Assembly: GCA_017984135.1 (NCBI GenBank)
Contig: JAGNZZ010000005.1
Span: 51,311-85,554, forward strand
Direction: 5' to 3'
DNA from: Chitinophagales bacterium
GTDB taxonomy: Bacteria; Bacteroidota; Bacteroidia; Chitinophagales; JADIYW01
Length of the DNA stretch: 34,244 bases
Positions 9,630 through 15,921 of this stretch are shown piece by piece. Below the pieces are notes generated by a model that was given only the letters and a program-made list of their open reading frames with translations, was not told the origin of the DNA and made no database searches. How positions within the stretch are numbered: the stretch's first letter is position 1; each line of letters opens with the position of its first letter. The position numbers and the translations under genes are program-made.

Positions 9630-11453
9630 TTACATTGTTTTTACTTTTTCTAACAACGCTTTTTCTTCTGAAGTTATTGCATTATCTACACTTGCCGCTT
9701 TTTCCATCATAGAAATAATTTTTTGTTTCTGTTTTGCATCTTGAGGCATACGCACAACTAATTTTCCGTTCTGCGCCAAGCTTAAAAAGCCTTGAATCTT
9801 ATTCAAATCGTAATTCCATGTTTTGGATAACTTATGTACATATTGCAATTCTTCTTGTGAAATTTTTCCATCGGCAGCAATCATCATCAACACATTGTTG
9901 AGTGCATAATCTCGTACATTATACATATCGTCTAAATCATCTACTTTTTTATTTATAATAAATGAGTTATTGTTTTGGGTTTTATAATTTTCAAATTCTA
10001 TTGCCGACATCCAATCACTGATAATCCATTCGTATTTAGTGCTGTTTAAAACAGCATGACAATATGTACAATTTATTTCTACTGTATCTTTAATAGGAGC
10101 ACCACAATTTGGACAACTGTGTGCATATAATGAGCCTTGAGGTTTTATTGCTTTTATATCTCTACTTAAAATCAATACTTGGTCCGATGAAAAAATAGTT
10201 CGTTCAAATTGAGGAGATTTTGTATCTATTTCTTTAATTTTTTGAGAGGAACATTTGAGCGCAACAACAATATTGTCTTTGTTGTTTTCTCTAAAATAAT
10301 CAAACGAAGTAACATGATTTAAATACAACCGATTAAACACAAAACGTGGTTCTGAGTGGATGCGATGATTAAGTTTTTCATATAAAGTATCTGATACAAA
10401 ACGACGTGCTTTTTCAGGCTGTCTTTTTACAAATGCAGTCATTATCTGCATATAACCATTACTGGCTTTATCTTCTAATTGTTGCAATGAAAAATCTTGT
10501 TTTTCTTCAATTTGTTCTCTAATTTTATTCGCAAATTTTCCTTGTTTTTCATATTTAGAATTGGAATTAAAGTAATCATCTGGTTGTGTAATTTCAGCCA
10601 AAATCCAATCATAATCACCTAAATACGTGATGGTAGAACAATAAGGACATTTTGCCGTTTCGCCACCATCTTCGGGTAAGTTACCACCACAATTTGGACA
10701 ATTCGAGGTATGGTATAAATCCTTTTCTTGTACGCCTGATTTTTTGATGAACGACCAATAATCCAAAGCTTCAAGTGGGCCACCATCATTGAGTTGGGTA
10801 AATTTTTTTGATGTAAATGCATCGTACATTGTATAACGAATACCTACATGAATAATATCATACACACCATCGGTTTCTACTTCATCTATATAAACTTGAT
10901 GAATTTGAATGTCAGAAATCTCGTTCATTTGTTCAACCTCTTTCATCATGATAAATTGTGTATTAAACCGCTGGTACACACCATCCGTAATCCATTTACG
11001 CACATGTGCCAAGTTTTGAAACATCCATGCAGTTTGAATATCATTAAATGCAGTTCTTACTTTTTGTTTAAATTTTTCTTTATCGAAATCTGTATTCCGT
11101 TCTAAAAAATCCGTAGGAATTTTATCTTGTTTTAATGAGGTGTTATAGGATGCTGTATTAGAATAATTTGGAATTGAATTTAATCCACTCACTGCTTGAT
11201 AGGATTTAGACAATTTATAAATTACAAATACCACTATTGCCAACACAATAATATTAATAGGAAAGGGCAACATAAAAATCAATCGAAGTAAATAATAAAC
11301 CAAATAAATGATGGCGCCACCATCTCCACCACCATCACTACTTCCGCCTCCTGAATGGCCTCCACCACCACCACCTGCGGCAGCATATATTTCGGCTAAA
11401 AAAACAAGAATTAAAAAGCTTAATAGCAATAGTTTCTTAAACGTAGTTTTCAT
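9630..11453 (-). CDS. TIM44-like, double zinc-ribbon membrane protein with TerB-like C-terminus
   Basis: About 607 residues. Order: a signal or first membrane segment; a Gly/Ser/His-rich low-complexity linker; a second hydrophobic segment (about residues 48-82); a TIM44-like region (about 120-235); a zinc ribbon with CPNC and CPYC pairs (about 252-272); a second TIM44-like region (about 325-430); a second ribbon with CPNC and CTYC (about 447-465); and a helical tail with MMIAADGKISQEE that resembles TerB. The duplicated TIM44-plus-ribbon layout is seen in Bacteroidota proteins of unknown function. I chose the ATG at 11453 because it gives a classical signal start (MKTTFKK). A promoter-like TATCTTTA box lies directly upstream of the alternative ATG at 11471, which would leave that one almost without leader. 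Confidence 0.75.
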   Translation of the reverse strand: MKTTFKKLLLLSFLILVFLAEIYAAAGGGGGGHSGGGSSDGGGDGGAIIYLVYYLLRLIFMLPFPINIIVLAIVVFVIYKLSKSYQAVSGLNSIPNYSNTASYNTSLKQDKIPTDFLERNTDFDKEKFKQKVRTAFNDIQTAWMFQNLAHVRKWITDGVYQRFNTQFIMMKEVEQMNEISDIQIHQVYIDEVETDGVYDIIHVGIRYTMYDAFTSKKFTQLNDGGPLEALDYWSFIKKSGVQEKDLYHTSNCPNCGGNLPEDGGETAKCPYCSTITYLGDYDWILAEITQPDDYFNSNSKYEKQGKFANKIREQIEEKQDFSLQQLEDKASNGYMQIMTAFVKRQPEKARRFVSDTLYEKLNHRIHSEPRFVFNRLYLNHVTSFDYFRENNKDNIVVALKCSSQKIKEIDTKSPQFERTIFSSDQVLILSRDIKAIKPQGSLYAHSCPNCGAPIKDTVEINCTYCHAVLNSTKYEWIISDWMSAIEFENYKTQNNNSFIINKKVDDLDDMYNVRDYALNNVLMMIAADGKISQEELQYVHKLSKTWNYDLNKIQGFLSLAQNGKLVVRMPQDAKQKQKIISMMEKAASVDNAITSEEKALLEKVKTM

Positions 11454-11510
11454 GGTTGCATATTGAGTCATAAAGATAATTAATCCGAATGTACTTCAAT
11501 TTTTGTAACA

Positions 11511-12083
11511 TTAAATTTTTAAAACAAAACGCCATGGCAAGTGTTTGTCCTCTTCGGCATAGTCAATGCCAATACGTGGAGAAATTTGTATTTGTTCCTC
11601 TTGAATTATCGTGGAAGTTGGTTCTAACCAAATTTCATTACCTAACAATGAAATAGCATTTTGTATTTTAGTAATTCCTAAGGCTTGGCAAACTTTTGCT
11701 GGACCATTGCATACATTTGGATTGATTTTAGATTGATTTCTACGAACTAATATTTCATCTATTCCAATAGTAGGTTGTATGCTGCGAATTAAAACAGCTT
11801 GAGCAAAATCTTGTTGTCCGCTCACTACATTAAACAAATAATGCATGCCATAACATAAGTAAACATAGGCAATTCCACCTTTTTCAAACAGTATTTTCGT
11901 GCGTTCAGTTTTTCGTTTGTTATAGGCATGGCATCCTTTCTCCACTTCACTATAAGCTTCTGTTTCTGTGATAATTCCTCCTGTTTTAATACCATTAATT
12001 GTAGTGATTAGTAATTTGCCTAATAAATTTTTAGCCAAGAAAACTACATTATCATTGGTATAATAGGATGCACCAAGCTTCAT
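11511..12083 (-). CDS. mpg: DNA-3-methyladenine glycosylase (AAG/Mpg family)
   Basis: The 190-residue protein matches the alkyladenine DNA glycosylase family over its full length: ETEAY with the catalytic Glu near residue 42, the GGIAYVYLCYGMHYLFNVV core, NGPAKVCQALGI and a closing SPRIGIDYAEEDKHLPWRF. It removes alkylated or deaminated purines at the start of base excision repair. The first 142 bases of the gene (11942-12083) occur again at 12953-13094, on the far side of a toxin-antitoxin module. A TACTTTTG box at 12122-12129 gives it a possible own promoter. Its 5'-most 57 bases differ from the second copy, so they may have arrived with the module. Confidence 0.92.
   Translation of the reverse strand: MKLGASYYTNDNVVFLAKNLLGKLLITTINGIKTGGIITETEAYSEVEKGCHAYNKRKTERTKILFEKGGIAYVYLCYGMHYLFNVVSGQQDFAQAVLIRSIQPTIGIDEILVRRNQSKINPNVCNGPAKVCQALGITKIQNAISLLGNEIWLEPTSTIIQEEQIQISPRIGIDYAEEDKHLPWRFVLKI
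11942..12083 (-). repeat. Direct repeat A1: 5' end of intact mpg
   Basis: 142 bases aligned without gaps to 12953-13094. The first 85 (11942-12026) are identical; the last 57, which encode the N-terminus, have about 13 mismatches. Confidence 0.9.
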
Positions 12084-12156
12084 TTGGAAATATGTTTTTC
12101 ATCAAAACTAATAACTATTTACAAAAGTACTATGGTATAACGGCGAATGTTTTTTA

Positions 12157-12474
12157 TTATTTTACTAAATGGATTAGCTTATTAATGACTTCTTGATATT
12201 TCTTCGGGTTTATCTTTCCTGCTGTATAAATAATATCTGTTTTGGTAGCAGTGAAAATCTTATTTGGACGAATGTGGCTATCTATGGGCAAACCGCCATT
12301 CTCAAAATCAGAAGATTTAAGTTCAACTTCAAAGCCGTCGTGCTTTGCCTTACTAGTAATTTGACATAACATTATATCTTCTTTACCCCAATCAGCAATT
12401 ACCAAAGCTGGGCGCTTCTTGACACCTTTAAGATTAGAAAAAGGGAATGGGATTACTACTACCTCGCGTTTCAT
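12157..12474 (-). CDS. PemK/MazF-family toxin
   Basis: A 105-residue protein of the MazF/PemK/CcdB fold: REVVVIPFPFSNLKGVKKRPALVI at the N-terminus, then MLCQITSK and DSHIRPNKIFT. Members are usually ribosome-independent mRNA endoribonucleases. The ATG at 12474 is preferred to an upstream in-frame Met at 12513 because it gives the conserved N-terminus and overlaps the antitoxin stop as ATGA, the usual translational coupling. It is the second gene of a two-gene module placed 73 bases upstream of mpg. Flanking direct copies of the mpg 5' end suggest that the module was inserted. Confidence 0.85.
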   Translation of the reverse strand: MKREVVVIPFPFSNLKGVKKRPALVIADWGKEDIMLCQITSKAKHDGFEVELKSSDFENGGLPIDSHIRPNKIFTATKTDIIYTAGKINPKKYQEVINKLIHLVK

Positions 12475-12671
12475 AAATTTTTCCAAGCAGCTTCTTCTTC
12501 TTTGCTTAACCATTCTTTTGATAATGCTTTTTCTGAAAGCATTGAAATTTCAGATACTTTAGCAGATTTTTTGCTATTCTTGTGCTCAGTAATTACACCC
12601 AATTCTATAGCTAAATTTTGTAGTAGTTGAATACGTTTGCGTGATGTTGATTTTAATATGAGCGTTTCCAT
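12471..12671 (-). CDS. Antitoxin of the MazF/PemK-type module
   Basis: A 66-residue protein directly upstream of the toxin with a 4-base ATGA overlap. The C-terminal part (LSEKALSKEWLSKEEEAAWKNL region) has the acidic, Trp-containing tail common to antitoxins paired with PemK/MazF toxins in Bacteroidota and Cyanobacteria. It would wrap over the toxin. The N-terminal half (TLILKSTSRKRIQLLQNLAIELG) is likely helical; I see no clear DNA-binding fold. Gene order and coupling carry most of the evidence. Confidence 0.78.
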   Translation of the reverse strand: METLILKSTSRKRIQLLQNLAIELGVITEHKNSKKSAKVSEISMLSEKALSKEWLSKEEEAAWKNL

Positions 12672-12952
12672 ATTTTGAATATTAAAATGTATAGCAAGTT
12701 AATACATATTCCACAAAATATCAAATGCTGAATTTATCAAATAACAGAGATACGAACATTATTTCAGGTTTCCGTTACTTATTGAAAATAAAAAAACCAG
12801 AGTACGATGTGCTTGGCTACATACCAATAGCTATCTGTACGAACTGTTTTTATTTTTTTGGATACGTGGACGAGTTGTTTTTTTTGCTTGTATTGTTCCT
12901 TTTATTTTTATGTTTTTTTGTCGATAATATTTCACTTCTGTCTTCTTTCAAC
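12672..12952. other. Non-coding segment between the antitoxin and the mpg remnant
   Basis: AT-rich and without a convincing gene. A plus-strand frame of 85 codons (12725-12982) owes its hydrophobic look to poly-T tracts and runs into the mpg remnant in antisense. The promoter of the toxin-antitoxin pair should be here, but no clear TAnnTTTG box was found. Confidence 0.4.
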
Positions 12953-13094
12953 CCACTTCACTATAAGCTTCTGTTTCTGTGATAATTCCTCCTGTTTTAA
13001 TACCATTAATTGTAGTGATTAGTAATTTGCCTAATAATTTTTTAGCCAAGAAAACAACATCGCTGTTGGTATAATAAGAAGCAGGAATTTTCAT
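12953..13094 (-). pseudogene. Remnant of the mpg 5' end (direct repeat A2)
   Basis: Read on the minus strand it begins with ATG at 13094 and encodes about 47 residues of Mpg (MKIPASYYTNSDVVFLAKKL..., through ETEAYSEV) before the similarity ends and a stop follows within two codons. Aligned with the intact gene there are no gaps. Bases 12953-13037 are identical to 11942-12026; the other 57 carry about 13 changes, most of which keep the protein sensible. That looks like divergence between related alleles rather than decay. It lies 281 bases upstream of the antitoxin gene, in the same orientation as mpg. Confidence 0.88.
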
Positions 13095-13251
13095 AGGATT
13101 AAGAAACAACATAAACTATACGAATGTGTATTTCTAAAAAATCTACTTTAGAACTCTAATAAAATAGTGGCTCAAGTAAATATGTGCAGCTACACACTAA
13201 GGTAAAGTTCGTATTCTGTTTTTATTTTTTAAAAGCAATCTCTTACTATCA

Positions 13252-13653
13252 TTATTTCCTAGAAATTTTTAATGCATACTTTCCGGTTCCAGCGAAAAAC
13301 AAACCGATGAAAACAATGATACTTTCTACTGCATGCGAATAACCTCCAAAGCCATCACCACTGGCGTAATGCATAAAGGCAGCAATAAACATGGTGAAAA
13401 TTAGCATGGCTAATGCCGGACGATATAAGAAACCGGCAATTAAACACATTCCACCACCAAACTCAGCCAATGCAGCCATAAAACCCCAAAATGCTGGAGC
13501 AAAGGTGATATGAATATTTTTCATGGCACTACCAATCATTTCCCACTTTTCTACGCCACCTGAAATTTTAGGCCATCCGTGCAACATAAACATAATACCA
13601 ATGCCTATACGAATGATGAGTAAGCCTAAATCTGTATTGAACTTGGTAAACAT
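13252..13653 (-). CDS. DoxX family membrane protein
   Basis: A 133-residue protein with four hydrophobic segments and the DoxX pattern: LLIIRIGIGIMFMLHGWPKI near the start, AALAEFGGGMCLIAGFLYRPAL in the middle and ESIIVFIGLFFAGTGKYAL at the end. DoxX-family proteins are small inner-membrane proteins, some of them tied to thiosulfate or redox stress metabolism; the function here cannot be assigned. It starts 5 bases after the stop of the SIMPL-domain gene, so the two are an operon. Confidence 0.85.
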   Translation of the reverse strand: MFTKFNTDLGLLIIRIGIGIMFMLHGWPKISGGVEKWEMIGSAMKNIHITFAPAFWGFMAALAEFGGGMCLIAGFLYRPALAMLIFTMFIAAFMHYASGDGFGGYSHAVESIIVFIGLFFAGTGKYALKISRK

Positions 13654-13658
13654 ATCTT

Positions 13659-14402
13659 TTATTTTATTGAATAACGAACTACTAATGTTTTTGAAACAAT
13701 TACTTGCGGATTTTGTTGTGTTGCTCCTTTAAATAAATTGCCCATCATGGAAAATAAGGCTCCAAATCCACCCATACTTTCCGGATTGTTAAACATGGAT
13801 GAATACATGTCAGTAGCACTTTGATTGTTTACGTTAATAGGTTTGTCTAACACCACATTCATCGCTTTAGCAATGGCTTGAGCTTCTCGTTCAGCTTTTT
13901 TCATGACTTTTTCTATTGACAATAATTCATATTTTTCCTTGTTGTCAATTTTAGTATCTGTAACAGATACTGTTACATTGTTAAAGGATGTCAATTCCTT
14001 TTTAATCTTATTTACATCTTCCACTTTTTTTACATGTACTTCAAATGCATTTTCATATACATTTAAGTCTTTGCTAAAATAATCTTTCTCTTTTTTTTCA
14101 TCATGAAATGTAAAACTATATTTGTTTTTTTGAAGAAATTCTTCAATCTTATATTTTAAAACAGTGATTTCTCCTTTGCGTTTTCGTTCTTCATCTTCAT
14201 TATCACCGCCATCGCTAAAGTATCCAGATGCTTCACTTTTGGGCAATGCAATTTTAAGTGCAATATCATCCGGATTAATCATTAAAGTATCTGTGGCTTT
14301 TACTTCAATGTATTTCTCGTTGGCTCCTGTAGATACAGAAGTAATTTGTGCTTGTGCTTTGTAAAATAACACTAAAGAAAGTAAAGAGAATAAGTATTTC
14401 AT
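13659..14402 (-). CDS. SIMPL-domain (DUF541-like) exported protein
   Basis: A 247-residue protein with a cleavable signal (MKYLFSLLSLVLFYKAQAQ). The mature part has the SIMPL layout: an opening YIEVKATDTLMINPDDIALKI strand set, a long charged helical middle rich in Lys and Glu (residues about 60-160), the helix KVMKKAEREAQAIAKAMNV and a final TLVVRYSIK strand. The family is periplasmic; its function is poorly known and in some cases tied to oxidative stress or signalling. A Gly/Met/Phe-rich loop near residue 205-228 replaces the usual short linker. It is the first gene of a pair with doxX. Confidence 0.72.
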   Translation of the reverse strand: MKYLFSLLSLVLFYKAQAQITSVSTGANEKYIEVKATDTLMINPDDIALKIALPKSEASGYFSDGGDNEDEERKRKGEITVLKYKIEEFLQKNKYSFTFHDEKKEKDYFSKDLNVYENAFEVHVKKVEDVNKIKKELTSFNNVTVSVTDTKIDNKEKYELLSIEKVMKKAEREAQAIAKAMNVVLDKPINVNNQSATDMYSSMFNNPESMGGFGALFSMMGNLFKGATQQNPQVIVSKTLVVRYSIK

Positions 14403-14492
14403 TTTTTTAATTTTTATAGGTGTAAATATAACTGGATTTTTTTTCAGGTAATACTATAGATTTTCTAAAATTTCAAAAATACGTTCCCAACT

Positions 14493-14515
14493 GAGCGTAG
14501 GCTGTGCCTACGCTC
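14493..14515. repeat. Perfect GC-rich palindrome upstream of the solitary vapC
   Basis: GAGCGTAGGC (14493-14502), a TGT loop and GCCTACGCTC (14506-14515) form a perfect 10-bp stem, extendable by one T-A pair. It is much richer in GC than its surroundings and ends about 50 bases before vapC. It could be an operator, a small mobile palindrome or a transcript hairpin. Confidence 0.7.
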
Positions 14516-14566
14516 AAGCAAGGAAATAAGAAAAGAAAAGGATTTGTATAAAAGAGATTAGTGTCA

Positions 14567-14971
14567 ATGCTGTTAGACAGCAATATAATTATTTATTCAG
14601 CACAACCGGATTACAAAAAATTATTAGATTTTATTTCTACACAAAATGGCGTTATTGTTTCCATCATTTCTAAAATAGAAGTATTAGGCTATCATAAACT
14701 AACAGATTTTGAAAAAGAAAATTTTCAATTATTCTTTAATTCAATTCCAATACTAAGATTAAGCGATGAAATAGTAGATATTGCTATTGAACTTAGGCAA
14801 AGAATTAAAATATCTTTAGGTGATTCAATAATTGCGGCAACAGCATTACAGAAAGGAATTCCGCTAATTACAAATAACACAGATGACTTCAAACACATTG
14901 AAGAATTAGAATTAATAACATTAGATGATATAATTGGTGGAAAAGAAGAGAAATCAATTCCAATGGAATAA
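14567..14971 (+). CDS. Solitary PIN-domain toxin (VapC family)
   Basis: A PIN-domain protein of 134 residues from the ATG at 14567 (a GTG at 14561 is also in frame). The acidic active-site residues are present: Asp in MLLDSN, Glu in SKIEVLG, Asp in LGDSIIAA and Asp in NNTDDF. VapC proteins are RNases that usually cut tRNA or rRNA and pair with an upstream antitoxin. Here no intact antitoxin precedes it. A short open frame ending KEIRKEKDLYKRD and stopping at 14559-14561 may be the tail of a lost one. The stop codon at 14969-14971 touches the left copy of the 77-bp mfd repeat. It is related to the VapC at 15059 (shared DxIIA and LIT-N-DF motifs) but has the opposite orientation. Confidence 0.8.
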   Translation: MLLDSNIIIYSAQPDYKKLLDFISTQNGVIVSIISKIEVLGYHKLTDFEKENFQLFFNSIPILRLSDEIVDIAIELRQRIKISLGDSIIAATALQKGIPLITNNTDDFKHIEELELITLDDIIGGKEEKSIPME

Positions 14972-15047
14972 AAATCTACCCAAATACTTTCTCGTCCACT
15001 TCTTTAAAAATGGCTTCGGTTTCGCTCATGGTTTTGATATTGTCATA
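14971..15047 (-). pseudogene. Duplicate of the mfd 3' end (direct repeat B1)
   Basis: 77 bases identical to 15845-15921. Read on the minus strand it gives the last 23 codons or so of Mfd (YDNIKTMSETEAIFKEVDEK...) and the stop at 14976-14978. Similarity to mfd ends abruptly at 15047. The VapC toxin frame begins 11 bases further on. Confidence 0.92.
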
Positions 15048-15058
15048 CAGCATCATTT

Positions 15059-15436
15059 TTATAACAAAAAAGAATCTTGCACTTTTAAATTTTTGATGTT
15101 CTTAAAATCATTTACATTATGTGTAATTAAGGTGAGTTTATGAATGATTGCAGTAGAAGCAATAATAGCGTCTGGAAGTTTTATTTTATGTTTTTTACGA
15201 AGTTCTATCGTTTTGTTTACGATTACTTCATCCAAATCAAAAACAGTAGCTGTTTTTACAAATGCAATAATTTGTTTTGTAGTGTTTGTAAAACCCAATA
15301 ATTCTATTTTGTTAATGACCGAAATTTTTGGTTCATTATCAATAATATTGCTAAGTAATATAGTTGAAGATTTAGGAAGTTTATTTTGTGCAAAATCAAT
15401 AATAACGTTTGTATCAATTAAATAGTTCTTTCCCAT
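15059..15436 (-). CDS. vapC: PIN-domain toxin (VapC family) of a VapBC module
   Basis: A 125-residue PIN protein with the four acidic positions: Asp8 in LIDTN, Glu in NKIELLGF, Asp in LPDAIIAS and Asp in HNVNDF. VapC toxins are Mg-dependent RNases that stop translation. Its start overlaps the antitoxin frame by 19 bases, the classical coupled arrangement. The stop (15059-15061) lies 11 bases from the duplicated mfd 3' end. The module sits between two copies of that end, downstream of intact mfd and in the same orientation. Confidence 0.88.
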   Translation of the reverse strand: MGKNYLIDTNVIIDFAQNKLPKSSTILLSNIIDNEPKISVINKIELLGFTNTTKQIIAFVKTATVFDLDEVIVNKTIELRKKHKIKLPDAIIASTAIIHKLTLITHNVNDFKNIKNLKVQDSFLL

Positions 15437-15633
15437 TCTAAACGCATTTTATTTAATTGAGCAGACATTTTTGTAGCTTCTTTTTTATCAAGGCTACCTA
15501 ACAAAAGCGAAGATAATTTTTGGGAAGATTTAGGTTTTTTATCTTTTACGATTTTAATAAATTTATTCGTTTCTAATTCTTGCATAAGTTTTAGAACCGC
15601 ATCATTGTTTATTTCTATTTTGATGACTTGCAT
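15418..15633 (-). CDS. vapB: Antitoxin of the VapBC module
   Basis: A 71-residue protein from the ATG at 15633 (an upstream Met at 15645 is in frame but less likely). It has an N-terminal MQVIKIEINNDAVLKLMQEL segment, a Lys/Ser-rich middle and a tail ending NKMRLEWERTI, the amphipathic Trp-containing C-terminus typical of antitoxins that wrap a PIN toxin. It precedes and overlaps vapC by 19 bases, which strongly supports the pairing. The DNA-binding fold cannot be assigned by eye. Confidence 0.78.
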   Translation of the reverse strand: MQVIKIEINNDAVLKLMQELETNKFIKIVKDKKPKSSQKLSSLLLGSLDKKEATKMSAQLNKMRLEWERTI

Positions 15634-15762
15634 ATATAAAATCAATAATTAAAGTTACACAAAAATTTTGAATATTGAATTGAGTGAGTGATTTAGTTAC
15701 AAAAATATGTGTGTACACAAAGATTTATTGCGACCAATTACATTTTCTACACATGTGAACTA

Positions 15763-15846
15763 GTTCCTGAATTTGTGATGAAAAACATTCTGAAACAAAT
15801 TGGTGTAAGTAAGAAAGATTTTTTTGCTATTATGAAGAAGAAATAA
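15763..15846 (+). pseudogene. Possible 3' tail of an unidentified gene ending at the mfd terminus
   Basis: A plus-strand frame reading VPEFVMKNILKQIGVSKKDF and ending FAIMKKK with a stop at 15844-15846 looks like the helical C-terminus of a real protein. It is open upstream only to about 15697. It stops 3 bases before the mfd stop codon, exactly at the edge of the 77-bp repeat. I cannot name the parent gene. It may be a truncated neighbour caught in the inserted segment, or chance. Confidence 0.3.
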
Positions 15847-15921
15847 AATCTACCCAAATACTTTCTCGTCCACTTCTTTAAAAATGGCTTCGGTTTCGCT
15901 CATGGTTTTGATATTGTCATA
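15845..15921 (-). repeat. Direct repeat B2: 3' end of intact mfd
   Basis: The right copy of the perfect 77-bp repeat; the left copy is 14971-15047. The spacing between copies is 874 bases, so recombination between them would remove vapBC and leave mfd intact. Confidence 0.92.

Noticed and set aside
11454-11471. Upstream ATG of the TIM44-like gene
   Set aside because: It adds six residues before a perfect signal start and lies where transcription would begin according to the TATCTTTA box; it cannot be fully excluded.
12725-12982. Plus-strand frame of 85 codons with a hydrophobic stretch
   Set aside because: The hydrophobicity comes from poly-T tracts, and the 3' part is antisense to the mpg remnant; no homology is recognisable.
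14561-14566. GTG start for the solitary VapC
   Set aside because: The ATG two codons later gives the usual PIN N-terminus; the GTG overlaps the stop of the possible antitoxin tail. The difference is only two residues.
12157-15645. Integrative element or prophage remnant covering the whole accessory zone
   Set aside because: No integrase, transposase, phage or conjugation gene is present, and DoxX/SIMPL look like ordinary chromosomal genes between the two modules.
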